From positions 1,736,001-1,800,000 of the forward strand of contig JAWWNJ010000019.1 of assembly GCA_037176885.1 (NCBI GenBank): DNA of 64,000 nucleotides. Direction: 5' to 3'. Of the stretch, positions 1 through 13,062 are shown one piece after another. The notes under the pieces are model-generated. The model saw only the letters and a list, made by a program, of their open reading frames with translations. It did not search any database and had not been told where the DNA came from. Origin of the DNA: Favolaschia claudopus. Lineage: Eukaryota > Basidiomycota > Agaricomycetes > Agaricales > Mycenaceae. Made by a program: the position numbers and the translations under genes. Within the stretch, counting starts at the first letter, position 1; each line of letters starts with the position of its first letter.

Positions 1-2223
1 ATTTTTCCAAATCTGTCTAGGGTGATTACGGAAGTTGGCATATGGGGACTCGATGAGCTGGGGGAGGATGAGGACTCGGAGCTGCAAGTATATCATGAGC
101 TCTGGATGGAGGTTGAGTCCCAACTCTCTATATTTAGAGCCGTTCGGGAAGAGGAACGGGCAAAGGCGTTGGCCGATAAATCTTAGGTATTTGCCCATGA
201 AAAATCCCGTACATCCAGCGAAAGAAACTGAATCTTCTTCAGCCACCTGAATTTGAGGAGTAGCGACAAAGCGGCTTTTGGATCGAAAATGCAGGAAGCT
301 TAGTAAAGGTCGCACTAGCAGGGTCGCAATTCTATGCATAAACATTGAAACTTTTACCTTTGCTTCACATAGACAGAGAACTTGCAATGAATACAAGTAC
401 CGCTTACTTGAATCTGCATTGACACCAGAGATTTCATTATTTTATTTATGTATTTTTTGAACCTCCATAAAGACAGTAATTCAGAGTCGTTTCACATTTC
501 TATGCAAATACCATGGAGCGTAATGAGACCTATGGAGCTGAAACTCGCCCGTCCTACCTCGCTGGGTGCGATTTCCAATTTGCAGCGGGAATCCTCGTTC
601 GATTCGAGGGCACGTCATACGCGGTTGTCTGAATCCATTTTTTTGAAGAATACTTTGACAGAAGAATCAGTGGCTCAAACTCATTCGACACACCGAGGAC
701 GTCCCTAGTCAGCTTCAAATCTGTATTACAGAAGGAAGAAGCTTCAAGATGAGACAGGTTCGTATTCGTATAGTCTCTCACCGGCTGTCCCCAGTGCGAA
801 CAATCCTGATACGCTTAGAGATTACACCGCACGTACGAGGACATTTTTTTGTTGTATCGTCTGATTACAAGATACTATGTAGAGATCTACGCACGAAGTT
901 TGCGAGATAGGACCCCAGGGCTGGGGCGCGCCTTCCCAACTTAAGAAGTCCCGTAGGTTATTGAGGTTGGATTGAGGTCGATAGATCGCCGTTCGATGCG
1001 AAGTTGGGCCCTCCAATGGTTTGGATCCTTTTTCAAGCTGATTTCTGATTGGGCTTACCGCTCATGTATTTGGTCCTTGTTGAGTCGGAAGCTCGAGATC
1101 TCGAAAACAGTTGCAGTGATAATTTTGGAGCAACTTGAAGGCACAACTGAGGTCAACTTTAACGCGAAATCGATATGATTGTGAGCGAAACTGAATACCC
1201 GTACCGCATTCCTCCCGCTGGGTGAGACGGGCACCATGCATGGACCAAGTCCTCGTTCAATTCGGGGTCGGGTGTTGGGACCTGGTCATAAACGTTTTTG
1301 ACTGCCATTATCGTCTGAATTTGGTTTGAATCGTCATTCAGCCTCGAAACTTGAATTAACGACCGGAGAAGTTAGAACCCGACAGGACAAAAAATCAAGT
1401 ATTTAAAAGCTGCACTGTCACGAAACAGGTTAGACTTTCAAATAAGTTCAATACGGTAAGCGTTCTAACCTTTAGAAAGTGCTTGATAGCGTGAAGTTGC
1501 AGTTCACGAATTGCACGAAAGCCAAGTGGAAGTGTTCCACTTGACGTACCCGTTCCGGTCTTCGTTCGAATCGAAGCCGGGCCATGCGATCTCGAGAGAT
1601 GATGAGAGATTTTTCTTCCTTTTTGCATACGTCGCTTCCGCACCGCACACGCTCGTGTCGTTCGAATACCCGGATTCAAAAGAGACGCGGCTCCGAAGCC
1701 TTCAAATCGCTGACCTGCATCCCAAAAAAATGACTTCACCTATAATTTCCTTTCGTGAGTGAAGATTCTAGTCGATAGAATGAAAATCAATACCAATTAT
1801 CCCTGGAAATCTGCCACAGAATTTCATACCCAGAGCGTCGGATGCCCAGCTCATCGCTCCGGCTGGTAATATGGAGCATAGATGCGGTCCTCGTTCGATC
1901 CGAGGTCGGTAGCATGTCAAGCAAGTCGCGCGACGTTTTTCTTGTAGATACATGATCTAAGTACCCACCTAGATGTCAACTCGAGTCGGCGGCGGCCTCG
2001 GAATCCAAATTCGCTTGCAGACTCCATGTTTTTCTTTCTTTCAAATTTTGAATGGAATTGCTGTGTACTTTTAGTGACTCATATGCGCAAGGAGCCTACA
2101 TGCGAAATCGCGTCGAGGGAAATCTATTCGTGATCGGTTGGCTGGTTCAAGTAATTTTTACGGACTCTAGTGTGCATTGTTCTAAATCAAAGCAAGTGTA
2201 AGTACTGTACATGTGCAGTCATT
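1..2223. other. gene-free stretch
   Basis: No reading frame here shows a recognisable domain, and the short frames do not join through plausible introns. It contains four copies of a short stem-loop of the form CCTCG-TTCGATT-CGAGG (593-609, 1251-1267, 1560-1576, 1889-1905) and a 9-bp-stem hairpin at 1523-1543. It ends in the left target duplication of the next element. Confidence 0.6.
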
Positions 2224-2801
2224 GGGTGACTTCCCGTAAGCCCAGACACTTTTTCTACAATATTTTCGACTATCCGGCGGAGATGCCGAGGCTTCCATCA
2301 GGACCCCATCGGGCTTGGATCTGGACTTTCGCACTTTTACCCTCTACCAAACCTTGCTAGATGATAAATCTGAACAGGGGGTCGGGACCCCCTGTTCAGA
2401 TTCTAAGCTACTTGAATAAACAGATTTGGAAGGCCTCTGCCTTTCCTCCGTTGGTTTCGTCACCGGCATTTTGCCGAGTCATCCTCGGCATCCTCCCCCG
2501 CAGCTGCCGCTGTGCCAGACATCTCGGGAAAAGATTTCGATCAACGAACGTCGTGAAATACGCGTCAAGACGCGTTGAGTCGCGTGCAAGACGCGTAGGG
2601 GACGTGTTTGATCGAGCCAGCAGGCTGGCGCCCCATGGGAGAATTTACTGATAAACTTAGTTGGATTCTACTAATCTAGTCGGCAAAAAGGCTGAGGGAA
2701 TAGAGTAGGATTATCTTCACGCCATCAAAGAACCGATGCCGATATCGTTGGCACCCCTCAAATATTCGCGAAAAAGTATCTAGGCTTACGGGAAGTCACC
2801 C
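2224..2801. mobile_element. non-autonomous TIR DNA element (MITE-like), 578 bp
   Basis: The left end (2224-2242) and right end (2783-2801) are perfect 19-bp inverted repeats starting GGGTGACTTCCC. They are flanked by ATT on both sides (2221-2223 and 2802-2804), a putative 3-bp target duplication. The element encodes no transposase. Inside are a perfect palindrome (2367-2402) and a cluster of ACGCGT motifs (about 2560-2601). A GGG terminus with a 3-bp duplication is reminiscent of PIF/Harbinger elements, but ATT is not their usual TWA target, so the superfamily is left open. Confidence 0.75.
2367..2402. repeat. perfect 17-bp palindrome
   Basis: Two 17-nt arms (AATCTGAACAGGGGGTC and its exact complement) are separated by only 2 nt. 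It lies about 140 bp inside the left end of the TIR element at 2224-2801. It could form a cruciform in DNA or a strong hairpin in RNA. Confidence 0.9.
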
Positions 2802-2804
2802 ATT

Positions 2805-4766
2805 GACGAATACCTTCAATTCGAAGTATTGACTCAGATGACCGACGTACAGAAAAGTATGTGATGCGTGTGTGAATCTCGATATCCTATCAGTTTCTAG
2901 CCCGCCTCGCTTTCATTTGTGTCTGCGGTATGCATTGGATCCGCGGTCCTCTCGTCCTCTGAATCCTATAATGTGCGACGTGAGAAGCAAAAACCAAGAC
3001 TAGACGCAATAGTAAGCATGTACCTGGTCCTGTTCCTCATTATTCCCAAAATCAGTTCCGACCTCTAAGTATATCTGCATCATCGGTGCTCGGGAGGCCG
3101 ACATGCAAGATCTCCGGAGACGGCGTAGGCGTGAATTCCACTTCCAGTATCGGCGGTGGCGGAGGGGAGGTGGGATGTCGTCGGCGCGGGCGAGGGAGGG
3201 GGATGACGACGCGAGGAGGCGGAGGCGGCGCGGCCCGGGTATCAGTCTCGGATGCGCTGGGAAGGTATTTGTTGGAAGAGGCGGAGAGACGGCGGAGGGG
3301 AGGATGTAGTAGTAGCTGAGGCCGCTTTTGGATTCTTGGTGGCTGGGCCAAGGGACGAAGAGAGAGCCTAACGGGTTGCCGCTACCCGATGATTGATTGT
3401 TGAAGCCAGTTCAAAGAGAAAAATGTAGAAATCCGCCGCTCACCAGACAGCGCATCCAATTCCACTCCTCGTACAGCCGCACGTTCTCCATCCAAGCGAC
3501 AGCATTTTCCTCGCGTCCTCAGAAAAGTATTCCTCCTCAAGTGGAACGATGTCCCGCCGAGTCCACATTGCCCCGGCGCGCCACATCTTGTTCTGCGAAA
3601 CCATCGCAGCATATGGAGAATCGTGCCGCAGCCATTGGAGCGTTTTCTCTTTCTCGACGTCAGCGACGAGGGCAATGACAGAGTATTCTCTTGGTCACTG
3701 AGAGGAACAGGGAAGAATTGAGGGTGGGTTGGGGTGTCGTCTTGGTAGATGTCGCCCGCCGCGTCTTCGGCTCCACAAGAAAGAATTACAGTGTCCATCG
3801 CGTTGTTCTTCGTTGGGAGGCTGTATGAGAATGCAAACTGGTGGTATATTCTCTATGAAATGCGACTTTTGTTTGTCGTACGCGTCAATGTACCAAGAAG
3901 TGTGGATGTCAATGCGAAAGGAGGGAAAATTGGTCCGGCATTTCCCGGACATCAACTATTGCATCATTCTCCAAACAAATGTAATGCGATCGCCGATCGG
4001 CTTCAAGTTTTACCCTACCCTCTGCTTTGTCGCATCTACTACATGCCCGCCCAAACTCTCCCCCTCCCGGTGTCTAATCTGTACACGACTGCGGTCTGGC
4101 ATAACATGATAATATCCCGCCTTGAGCGGCAACGAATAATCTTGTCTCATCAGAAATTAGAATCATCTTCGTCAACAGCTTGAAATTTCACAAGGCTCGA
4201 CATGGACGCTTGGATGCAACTGCCTGCGCCGCCCCCGCCGCTGTCCCTCACGTTTTTCATCCTCCAGAAAACCCAGATTTCATTCTCATTGTTGGTGGAC
4301 ACTGGAGAACGACAGTTACGACACCTGCCTAAAAAGAACCCCGCCAGCGGCGCATCAATTTGTCAAAGCCGCCGCTGTCATTATGTCATTACGCTGCTTT
4401 GTTTTAAAAATGGTGTGTTACTTTACTTCCCCGCTGCCGCCTGTTTGAATGCTGTTTCTTACATCAGTCCTTGTTCACTTTGTTACTGTGGCGCTCACAG
4501 TGATGAATTTTTTATATTCTGCTAGAGCGACCGAAAGTCGACTCTAGTAGGAAGTGATGTAAGTTGTAATTGATGCAGGACGCGTCGATACGCGTCTTCT
4601 TGCCTTTACTGTCAGTAGTTCGGACGATGGAGCAGCTGGGGACTCAAACACGCTTTATGGACCGCGATGCGTGACTCGGTGAGTCTCGTCCACTGCGGCC
4701 ATACTTATCACTTGGAACGATGACTGACTGAATCTCAAGTCAGTATAAATTATACCTAGCTGGCAG
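2805..4766. other. mostly non-coding; GC-rich tract with possible gene remnant
   Basis: No intact gene is recognised. On the minus strand between about 3960 and 3050 several frames have protein-like composition but do not join cleanly (see the entry at 3384-3800). A short imperfect hairpin is at 4523-4548. An ACGCGT doublet occurs near 4580-4600, similar to the cluster inside the element at 2224-2801. Confidence 0.4.
3384..3800 (-). other. possible coding tract or decayed gene
   Basis: Reading the minus strand, one frame gives a plausible, tryptophan-rich segment (containing EKEKTLQWLRHDSPYAAM and NKMWRAGAMWTRRD). It continues in a different frame as WMENVRLYEEWNWMRC, directly followed by a good GTGAGC donor near 3440. 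Upstream, an ATG at 3798 opens a third frame. I cannot join these frames with splice sites, so this may be a gene with a frameshift, a real gene whose introns I misplace, or chance. I recognise no family. Confidence 0.25.
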
Positions 4767-5514
4767 GGATAATTCTGTTGAGAAACCCGGGGTGCAGGGA
4801 GAAACCCTCCCCATATAAGGCAATTTTGCGGAAACCCCCCGCACAAACTTTGAACAGATTCTGGACAGAAACCCAGTTACGTCGATTCGATGGCATCAGC
4901 GAACACACGCGGCTAGGTCGGCAACACTGTCTTCATTATTCTTTCAACTTAGTCTTTGCATTCAGACGAGAATTGTGGGGGACATATCGCTTTTCAGGAC
5001 TTTTGATGCACTGTCTATTGCTCTTCACGGTGAGTTTCCTTCGATTCTCAGGAATGCCGGGGAAACAGGCAATGCCGACGCCTCGGCACAGCTTGATGTC
5101 AAAGTGAGCACACTCCTATCTTTCCTTGAGGCCGCAGGAGACCTCATTTAAAGCACCCAAGGGCTTGAAACTGCTTGCCAAAAGATCATTATACGTTTTA
5201 TGCTGACTGCAAGGCTGCTAGACTCACCGGGTGAGGAAACAGCGACTCGGTCGGCACGCAGGCGGCAATCTGAGCTACGGCAGAGACTACGAATCAGCGG
5301 TAGGTTCAAGGCAATCTGATACCTACGTGAGACTCAAGACTGAAGCGGCAAACAAAAGCCTCTGAAAAGGTCAAACTAAGCCTCAGCATTGTTGCCGGCT
5401 GCGGCGGCGATCTCGGCAGACTGGGGCAATCACTATTCCCGAATGGGAAGGGTCTTTGCACCCCGGGTTTCTGCACAAAGATTCGGAAACCCGGGTTTCT
5501 GAACAGAATTATCC
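4767..5514. mobile_element. non-autonomous MULE-like element, 748 bp, with 9-bp target duplication
   Basis: The ends 4767-4791 and 5490-5514 are 25-bp inverted repeats with one mismatch, beginning GGATAATTCTGTT. The flanks are an exact 9-bp direct duplication, AGCTGGCAG, at 4758-4766 and 5515-5523. A 9-bp duplication is characteristic of Mutator-like (MULE) transposition. Subterminal repeats of a GAAACCC core (often CAGAAACCCGGG) recur several times inside both ends. No transposase frame is present, so it would need help in trans. Confidence 0.85.
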
Positions 5515-5523
5515 AGCTGGCAG

Positions 5524-6656
5524 CGGCCCTTCAAAACTAGTGATCCTCAAATTCTTGTCACTGAGAGGCATTGATTTTATCTCAACTTCAAAACTTCGAG
5601 CGGCTCCGCAGTTGGGTACTCTAAGTAGGCTGAAGATTCAATTGCGATGCGTAAAAACAGGAAGTAAGTCGGTTATCGATCAAGGACACGGTGTGACGCC
5701 ACACAGGTCTTGAGTGCCTTCCTTCACAGTCCATATACCTCAATATTTAGGATGTAAGCACCCAAAATGGTTGTTTTGAACCAGAGATTGATACTGGCAG
5801 GATCTCATCGGTATCACTCAGTGACGCGACTGTGATCAGAATTTATTTGCTGATTGCTTACTTGTGAATAGACTCCCCAGGCAATGTAAAGCACGCATAC
5901 TACATTACTGCAGCTTCGAGTTCGCCGGTCAGGACAAATTTGGAAGATTCCCAATGTTGGCGCCATCCCGTAACGCATTTGAAAAGTTTGTGAAAAGTGA
6001 CGGCGGCTACAGTCTTTTTTTCGATCTGTTCAACGCGTGACGGCAACAGCACCGATGCTTCCGTGGGTTGCGGCGTACCATCTACCCATTTACAGAACTC
6101 GTTGCTGTTTTTTCACCACCCCGGCGTCTACAGCTGACCTCGCGGGAAATGGGCGTCAGAAACAGGTTACAGAAGTGACCCCGTATTAACTTCTTTACTT
6201 ATGCAGAACAAGAGCCAGCCTCGAGGCGCGTCTCAACCGCGCGTCCTTGCGCTCGAAATCTGTTCCGGGACCCACCAACGCCCACAAAAAGCCTTCAATA
6301 TCTTCGGTTATCATAACATGAGGCTTTGCGTGAAAATGAAGGAGGAAGAGGGTGAGTTACGAAACTTACATGAGGCGATGGCTGCCAAGTGTCTGGATGC
6401 AATTTGCCTGTTTCAGCTTGTCGTCGCGTAGTTGGGCTGAAAGCGGGTGATCGGGAATTCCCGAGGCCGCTCTCCTCCACCCATCATCTCGCTACCGACA
6501 GGCTCTTAAAAGAGCTGCCTAGAGGGCTCATATTGGTCGCAGAACGCGACAGATTTGAGGTGACGATCCCACCGGTGCGTTCGTCGGTTGTCTTGTGCTG
6601 CCAATGAGCAGCAGTGACTCACTTATTTACTTCTTTCTATGGTCTTTTATAGTTAG
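5524..6656. other. gene-free stretch upstream of an F-box gene
   Basis: I see no coding region, RNA gene or clear repeat. The distal part presumably holds the promoter of the gene starting at 6657; no obvious TATA box was seen close to that start. Confidence 0.5.
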
Positions 6657-8258
6657 ATGTCATTCACGGCGACGATAGCTCTCGCTCTCCTCGACTGGCA
6701 TTGCTCCACATCTCGTACTCCTACGCCCATGAAAAGCCGCATACAACCTCACGGGTATCTCACCCTCCGCGGCGGCAGCAAGATCGATCGTCTGCCTAAC
6801 GAAATCCTCTCCACAATATTCTTGCTGGCGATAGAACAGCCCCAGCACTGTCACGACGATCTAGATCCTTCTCTCACGACTTCACCCACGACTCTCTCTC
6901 ATATATGCCGCCGCTGGCGCCAAGTATCCCTCGGGACCGGCAGTCTCTGGACCCATATCGTCCTCACATACCCTACCTCCAACGAACAGCTCACCCGCGC
7001 GCTCACCTGGCTCTCGCGCTCAAAATCCTACCCCCTCGACATCCTCCTCGACTTCCGCGACCCCTACTGGGACTGGGAAGAGGAGACGCACGGCTTCAGC
7101 TGGCGCGACATGGAAGCCGTCCTCAGCCTCCTCCTCCCCACCGCCCCACGCTGGCGCACCCTCCAGCTCCTCACCGACACCTGGGCCCCCATCTGCGCCT
7201 TCCTCCTCCACACGCGCAAAATCGGCCCCTGTCTCGCGAAGCTCGAAAAGCTCCACCTCGCGAGATGTAACGAGTACTTTGCCCGGAAAGGGCAGGTGTT
7301 CAAGCCCGCGGCGTTGGGGAGACACCTCCCGCTCTTCGGCGGCGCAGAAGCGGCTGTGCCTCGATTGCGAGAGGTGGCGTTGACGGGGGTGCATGTTGAG
7401 TGGAGTGCGGGGCATTGGCAGCCGCTTTCGGGCCTCACGAAGCTGGAGCTCAGGTATCAGGCAGCGGATGTCATGCCGAGCGTTGCGCAGTTCTGCCAGA
7501 TTCTGCTTCAGTCGCCTAATTTGGAGGTTTTGGCGGTTGTAGGGGGCGGTCCGCAGTTCTTAGCGGGGAACGAAGGAAGCGTTGGCTCCTTGGATGGCTC
7601 CGACGCGCGCGAAGGAAGTATCAGGCTTGCCAGACTAACGACGTTTACTTTCGGCTTCGTCGACGCGCACTCTGCCGTGCAGCTGCTCGAACTCTTCGAC
7701 TTGCCTGCGCTGCGCGAACTGAGTCTCGAAGACGTATCTGCGTCCCTTCGATACCAGCCCCCGGAAGACGCAAGCGTGCTGCTCGACTGGCTCGCGGATT
7801 CCTCTCATGTCAAAGCCGCCTCACCGCCGCCAATCGAAGATACGAATAACGACAACGACAACGATTCTAGTTTCGACTCTTCCACTTTCTCCTTCTCCCC
7901 CACCTCTTCTTCGTCGTCACCCTTCCTCCCCCTCGGCCAGCTACACACCCTCGCGCTCCACTCGATCCACACCTCGCGCCCCTCTCTAACGCGTCTCTAC
8001 GTCGCCTGCGCCGCACTCTCCTCGCTGCGCCTCTCACACGTCTGCGACGAGGCGCTCGCGCTGCTCGAAGACCCACCCGAATCACCCACGACTCCGAGTC
8101 AGAGCGTGCTTCTTCCCGTTTTGGGGACCCTCTTCGTGCGCGGCGCGAACAAAGAGCTGTTCAGACGCGTGGTTGCTTCTCCCGCGCGTGAGACGACTCT
8201 CAAGGACACGCGGTTCGACGAGTCACCTATCAACGGATACCGCGACGCCGAGAGCTGA
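6657..8258 (+). CDS. F-box domain protein
   Basis: A single-exon frame of 533 residues starts at an ATG. Around residues 42-100 it has an F-box-like segment beginning IDRLPNEILSTIFLLAI and ending in the basidiomycete-typical HICRRWRQVSLGTGSLWTHI. The rest is leucine-rich (for example LEKLHLARC, LTKLELRY), as in the degenerate leucine-rich repeats after F-boxes, with a serine/asparagine low-complexity patch at about 395-420. Known F-box proteins recruit substrates to SCF ubiquitin ligases via Skp1; the substrate cannot be inferred. Such proteins are expanded in Agaricomycetes. The start could be at the internal Met near residue 24. Confidence 0.8.
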   Translation: MSFTATIALALLDWHCSTSRTPTPMKSRIQPHGYLTLRGGSKIDRLPNEILSTIFLLAIEQPQHCHDDLDPSLTTSPTTLSHICRRWRQVSLGTGSLWTHIVLTYPTSNEQLTRALTWLSRSKSYPLDILLDFRDPYWDWEEETHGFSWRDMEAVLSLLLPTAPRWRTLQLLTDTWAPICAFLLHTRKIGPCLAKLEKLHLARCNEYFARKGQVFKPAALGRHLPLFGGAEAAVPRLREVALTGVHVEWSAGHWQPLSGLTKLELRYQAADVMPSVAQFCQILLQSPNLEVLAVVGGGPQFLAGNEGSVGSLDGSDAREGSIRLARLTTFTFGFVDAHSAVQLLELFDLPALRELSLEDVSASLRYQPPEDASVLLDWLADSSHVKAASPPPIEDTNNDNDNDSSFDSSTFSFSPTSSSSSPFLPLGQLHTLALHSIHTSRPSLTRLYVACAALSSLRLSHVCDEALALLEDPPESPTTPSQSVLLPVLGTLFVRGANKELFRRVVASPARETTLKDTRFDESPINGYRDAES

Positions 8259-10299
8259 AACTGTTGTTGCTCCCGTTTCCTTTTCTTTTTCTCATGTTAC
8301 GTCTTCCACGACTCGCAAAAAGAATCTGTCATCGCTATTCTACTTGCTTTCGAACGCCGCTATCACGTATGCATGCCATGTCTACTACTTTAGTCCAGTC
8401 GCTCTTTCGTTCTTGCTATCCGTATACGCACACCTGCTGCTGCTATCCTATCCTATCATCTATCCACCATCCCAACTGTATCGATCTATCCCCCCAATCC
8501 AATCCGTCTGTATGTAGTACATCCATTCATTCATTCCGTTCACATATCATATCAATCACACTTGCACATGCATTTCACCCATGGCCATTGTTCTACAAAT
8601 GGGCATAATTTCACTCGCGCGTACGTCGCTGGGTTGTCAATGACGGGTTTAGTTTGATTCGACATTGTTCGAAGTTCGAAGCTGTTACTTATTTTGGAAG
8701 TAGACAAAAAAACGGCGGCGCGCCGTATGAAATGGGGGGTATTTGGGTGGTTTGGCGAGGCCCTGGGCAAGAAGGGGAAAAAGAAAAGAAGGAGGATTCA
8801 ATTGGCAATGTCTGCCGGCGGAAGGAGAGGCGCCGCCGGGTGTGGTGACGGGAAGCGGAACAGATCTAATGGTCGTCGAGACTTGAATCTAGCTAGCTAT
8901 CTTCACCGATTAGGGAGATCCTTGTTTTCTAATCTGGAACTCACGTACGTTGGACGCGGCGGCGCGATGAATTTGAGAAGTAGAAGTCTGTCTCAGCGCT
9001 GTGAGGATTGGTTGCGGGGACGGTCGGCGGTGGTTTTACTTGGCTATAAATCGAACGAGGGAAGACGAGTTGACCGGATAGGGAATCCTTGTTCTCCAAT
9101 CCAGTTGTCGGCGTAGTAAAGGCGGGCATGTATAGATACTTAATAAAGAGGCGGGAGAAGCAGCGTAAGTACTACTAGTACGCCTACAGTTCGGCGGTGA
9201 AATCAATTGGATTGTGACACCAACACGGCGTCTTACAAGTCAAGTCAAACGCCGCGCCTACCTGTAACATACGTTCAATCTATTGTCGTAACTGGACTTT
9301 GAATTAGTGCGCCGCGGCGTTCTGCTCGAAATGCTGATGGATAGGCTAACTAAACACGTATGGGTATTGGTTGGAGCGAGATATAATCTTATTCACCGGA
9401 AGTGCAACTGTACAATTGTACAATTAAAGTCTAAGGGAATGAGCTTTCAGTTATTTCCGGCCGGGTGTTTACCACAGATGCGATCCCTTTGCGTCTGTCT
9501 CTTTGATTGCCAGCAAGATTGATTCGTGAACCTCTCTCCAGCGCTCAACCATACCAAGTAGGTCGATCGAGTACGTGTTAGATGGACTCGGATTCCTCTA
9601 AGTACTCAACCTCTAATACAGTAGAATAGGAGTCAATTAGAAAGCAACCTACGGTTAAATTTTTTTCAGAGCCATATACCTAGTACTTGGAAGCTGCCGA
9701 ACTGCTTGAGCTCGCTTCTTGGATATCAAGTCGAACGCGACTCGTTAAACGAGTCGTTAGGCTGCCAAAGAAGCACCGCCTTCTGCAGTCAGTACGGGTC
9801 TTAGATTTTTTCGCAGCTCAAAGCCTCAAACTGGTCATTTTTTCCAGATTCTGCCAGGAAAGGCGCGTTATGTGCCAAGAAGGAAGAGAAGACAGAAAAG
9901 AGCAAGAGCTCACGTGGCCGCGACTGCCAGTGATGGTGATGGTCAATCACTGATTGCCGGGCCGCCGTATTTCCCACATTTTGCGTCTTGACCTCAACCA
10001 CGACCAGCGAAACCACAATCGCACCAAAACGGCGCTCATGGTCCTTCAGCGAATGAGATGCAACGCACCCAAAGCCAACTATACCCTCAGACCCACCGAA
10101 CAGCAAGGCGAGTACTTCCTGAACCAATGACCATCACATGGACATTGGGCTTGATGCATCGTAAAGTCTTTCGTATCGGACTGTATGCTGAGCGAGTCAG
10201 CAGATCCAAATTACGGTAGATTTTCTTCCCTTTAAATAATAAACCAGGACTCGATACACGTCGCCTCCGAGGCCTCGACGCGAGCCACCAGCGGTCACG
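8259..10299. other. gene-free stretch
   Basis: The 3' region of the F-box gene, then AT/GC-mixed DNA without convincing coding frames. A basic, low-complexity frame at 8694-9116 has no domain and no conserved-looking segment. No TIR or LTR structure was seen here. Confidence 0.5.
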
Positions 10300-12859
<2,560 letters not shown>

Positions 12860-13062
12860 ATCTCGGGATAAAAAAAATGAAAACAATGGAGTCCAAGCAC
12901 ATTACTCGCGCCCCGCCGTTTCAAATTTCAACTGTTGTTTCCTTGCGTTCTTTCAACTTTCGGCTTTGCCCGGCCGAGCTCGGCATTCCAAGTCACGGCC
13001 ATACGGCAATCTCTTTGTCTCTTCCACCAACTTTTCTGCTCGTGCCACTCCCGCATATCGAC

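Noticed and set aside
593..609. Possible tRNA gene from a T-arm-like stem-loop
   Set aside because: No acceptor, D-arm or anticodon arm pairs at the right distance; only the locus at 49335-49419 makes a full cloverleaf.
7020..7438. Long minus-strand frames opposite the first F-box gene
   Set aside because: They are antisense shadows of a GC-rich coding region, with no domain and no start context.
8694..9116. 140-codon basic frame
   Set aside because: Low-complexity Lys/Arg/Gly composition, no domain, no exon neighbours and no promoter sign.
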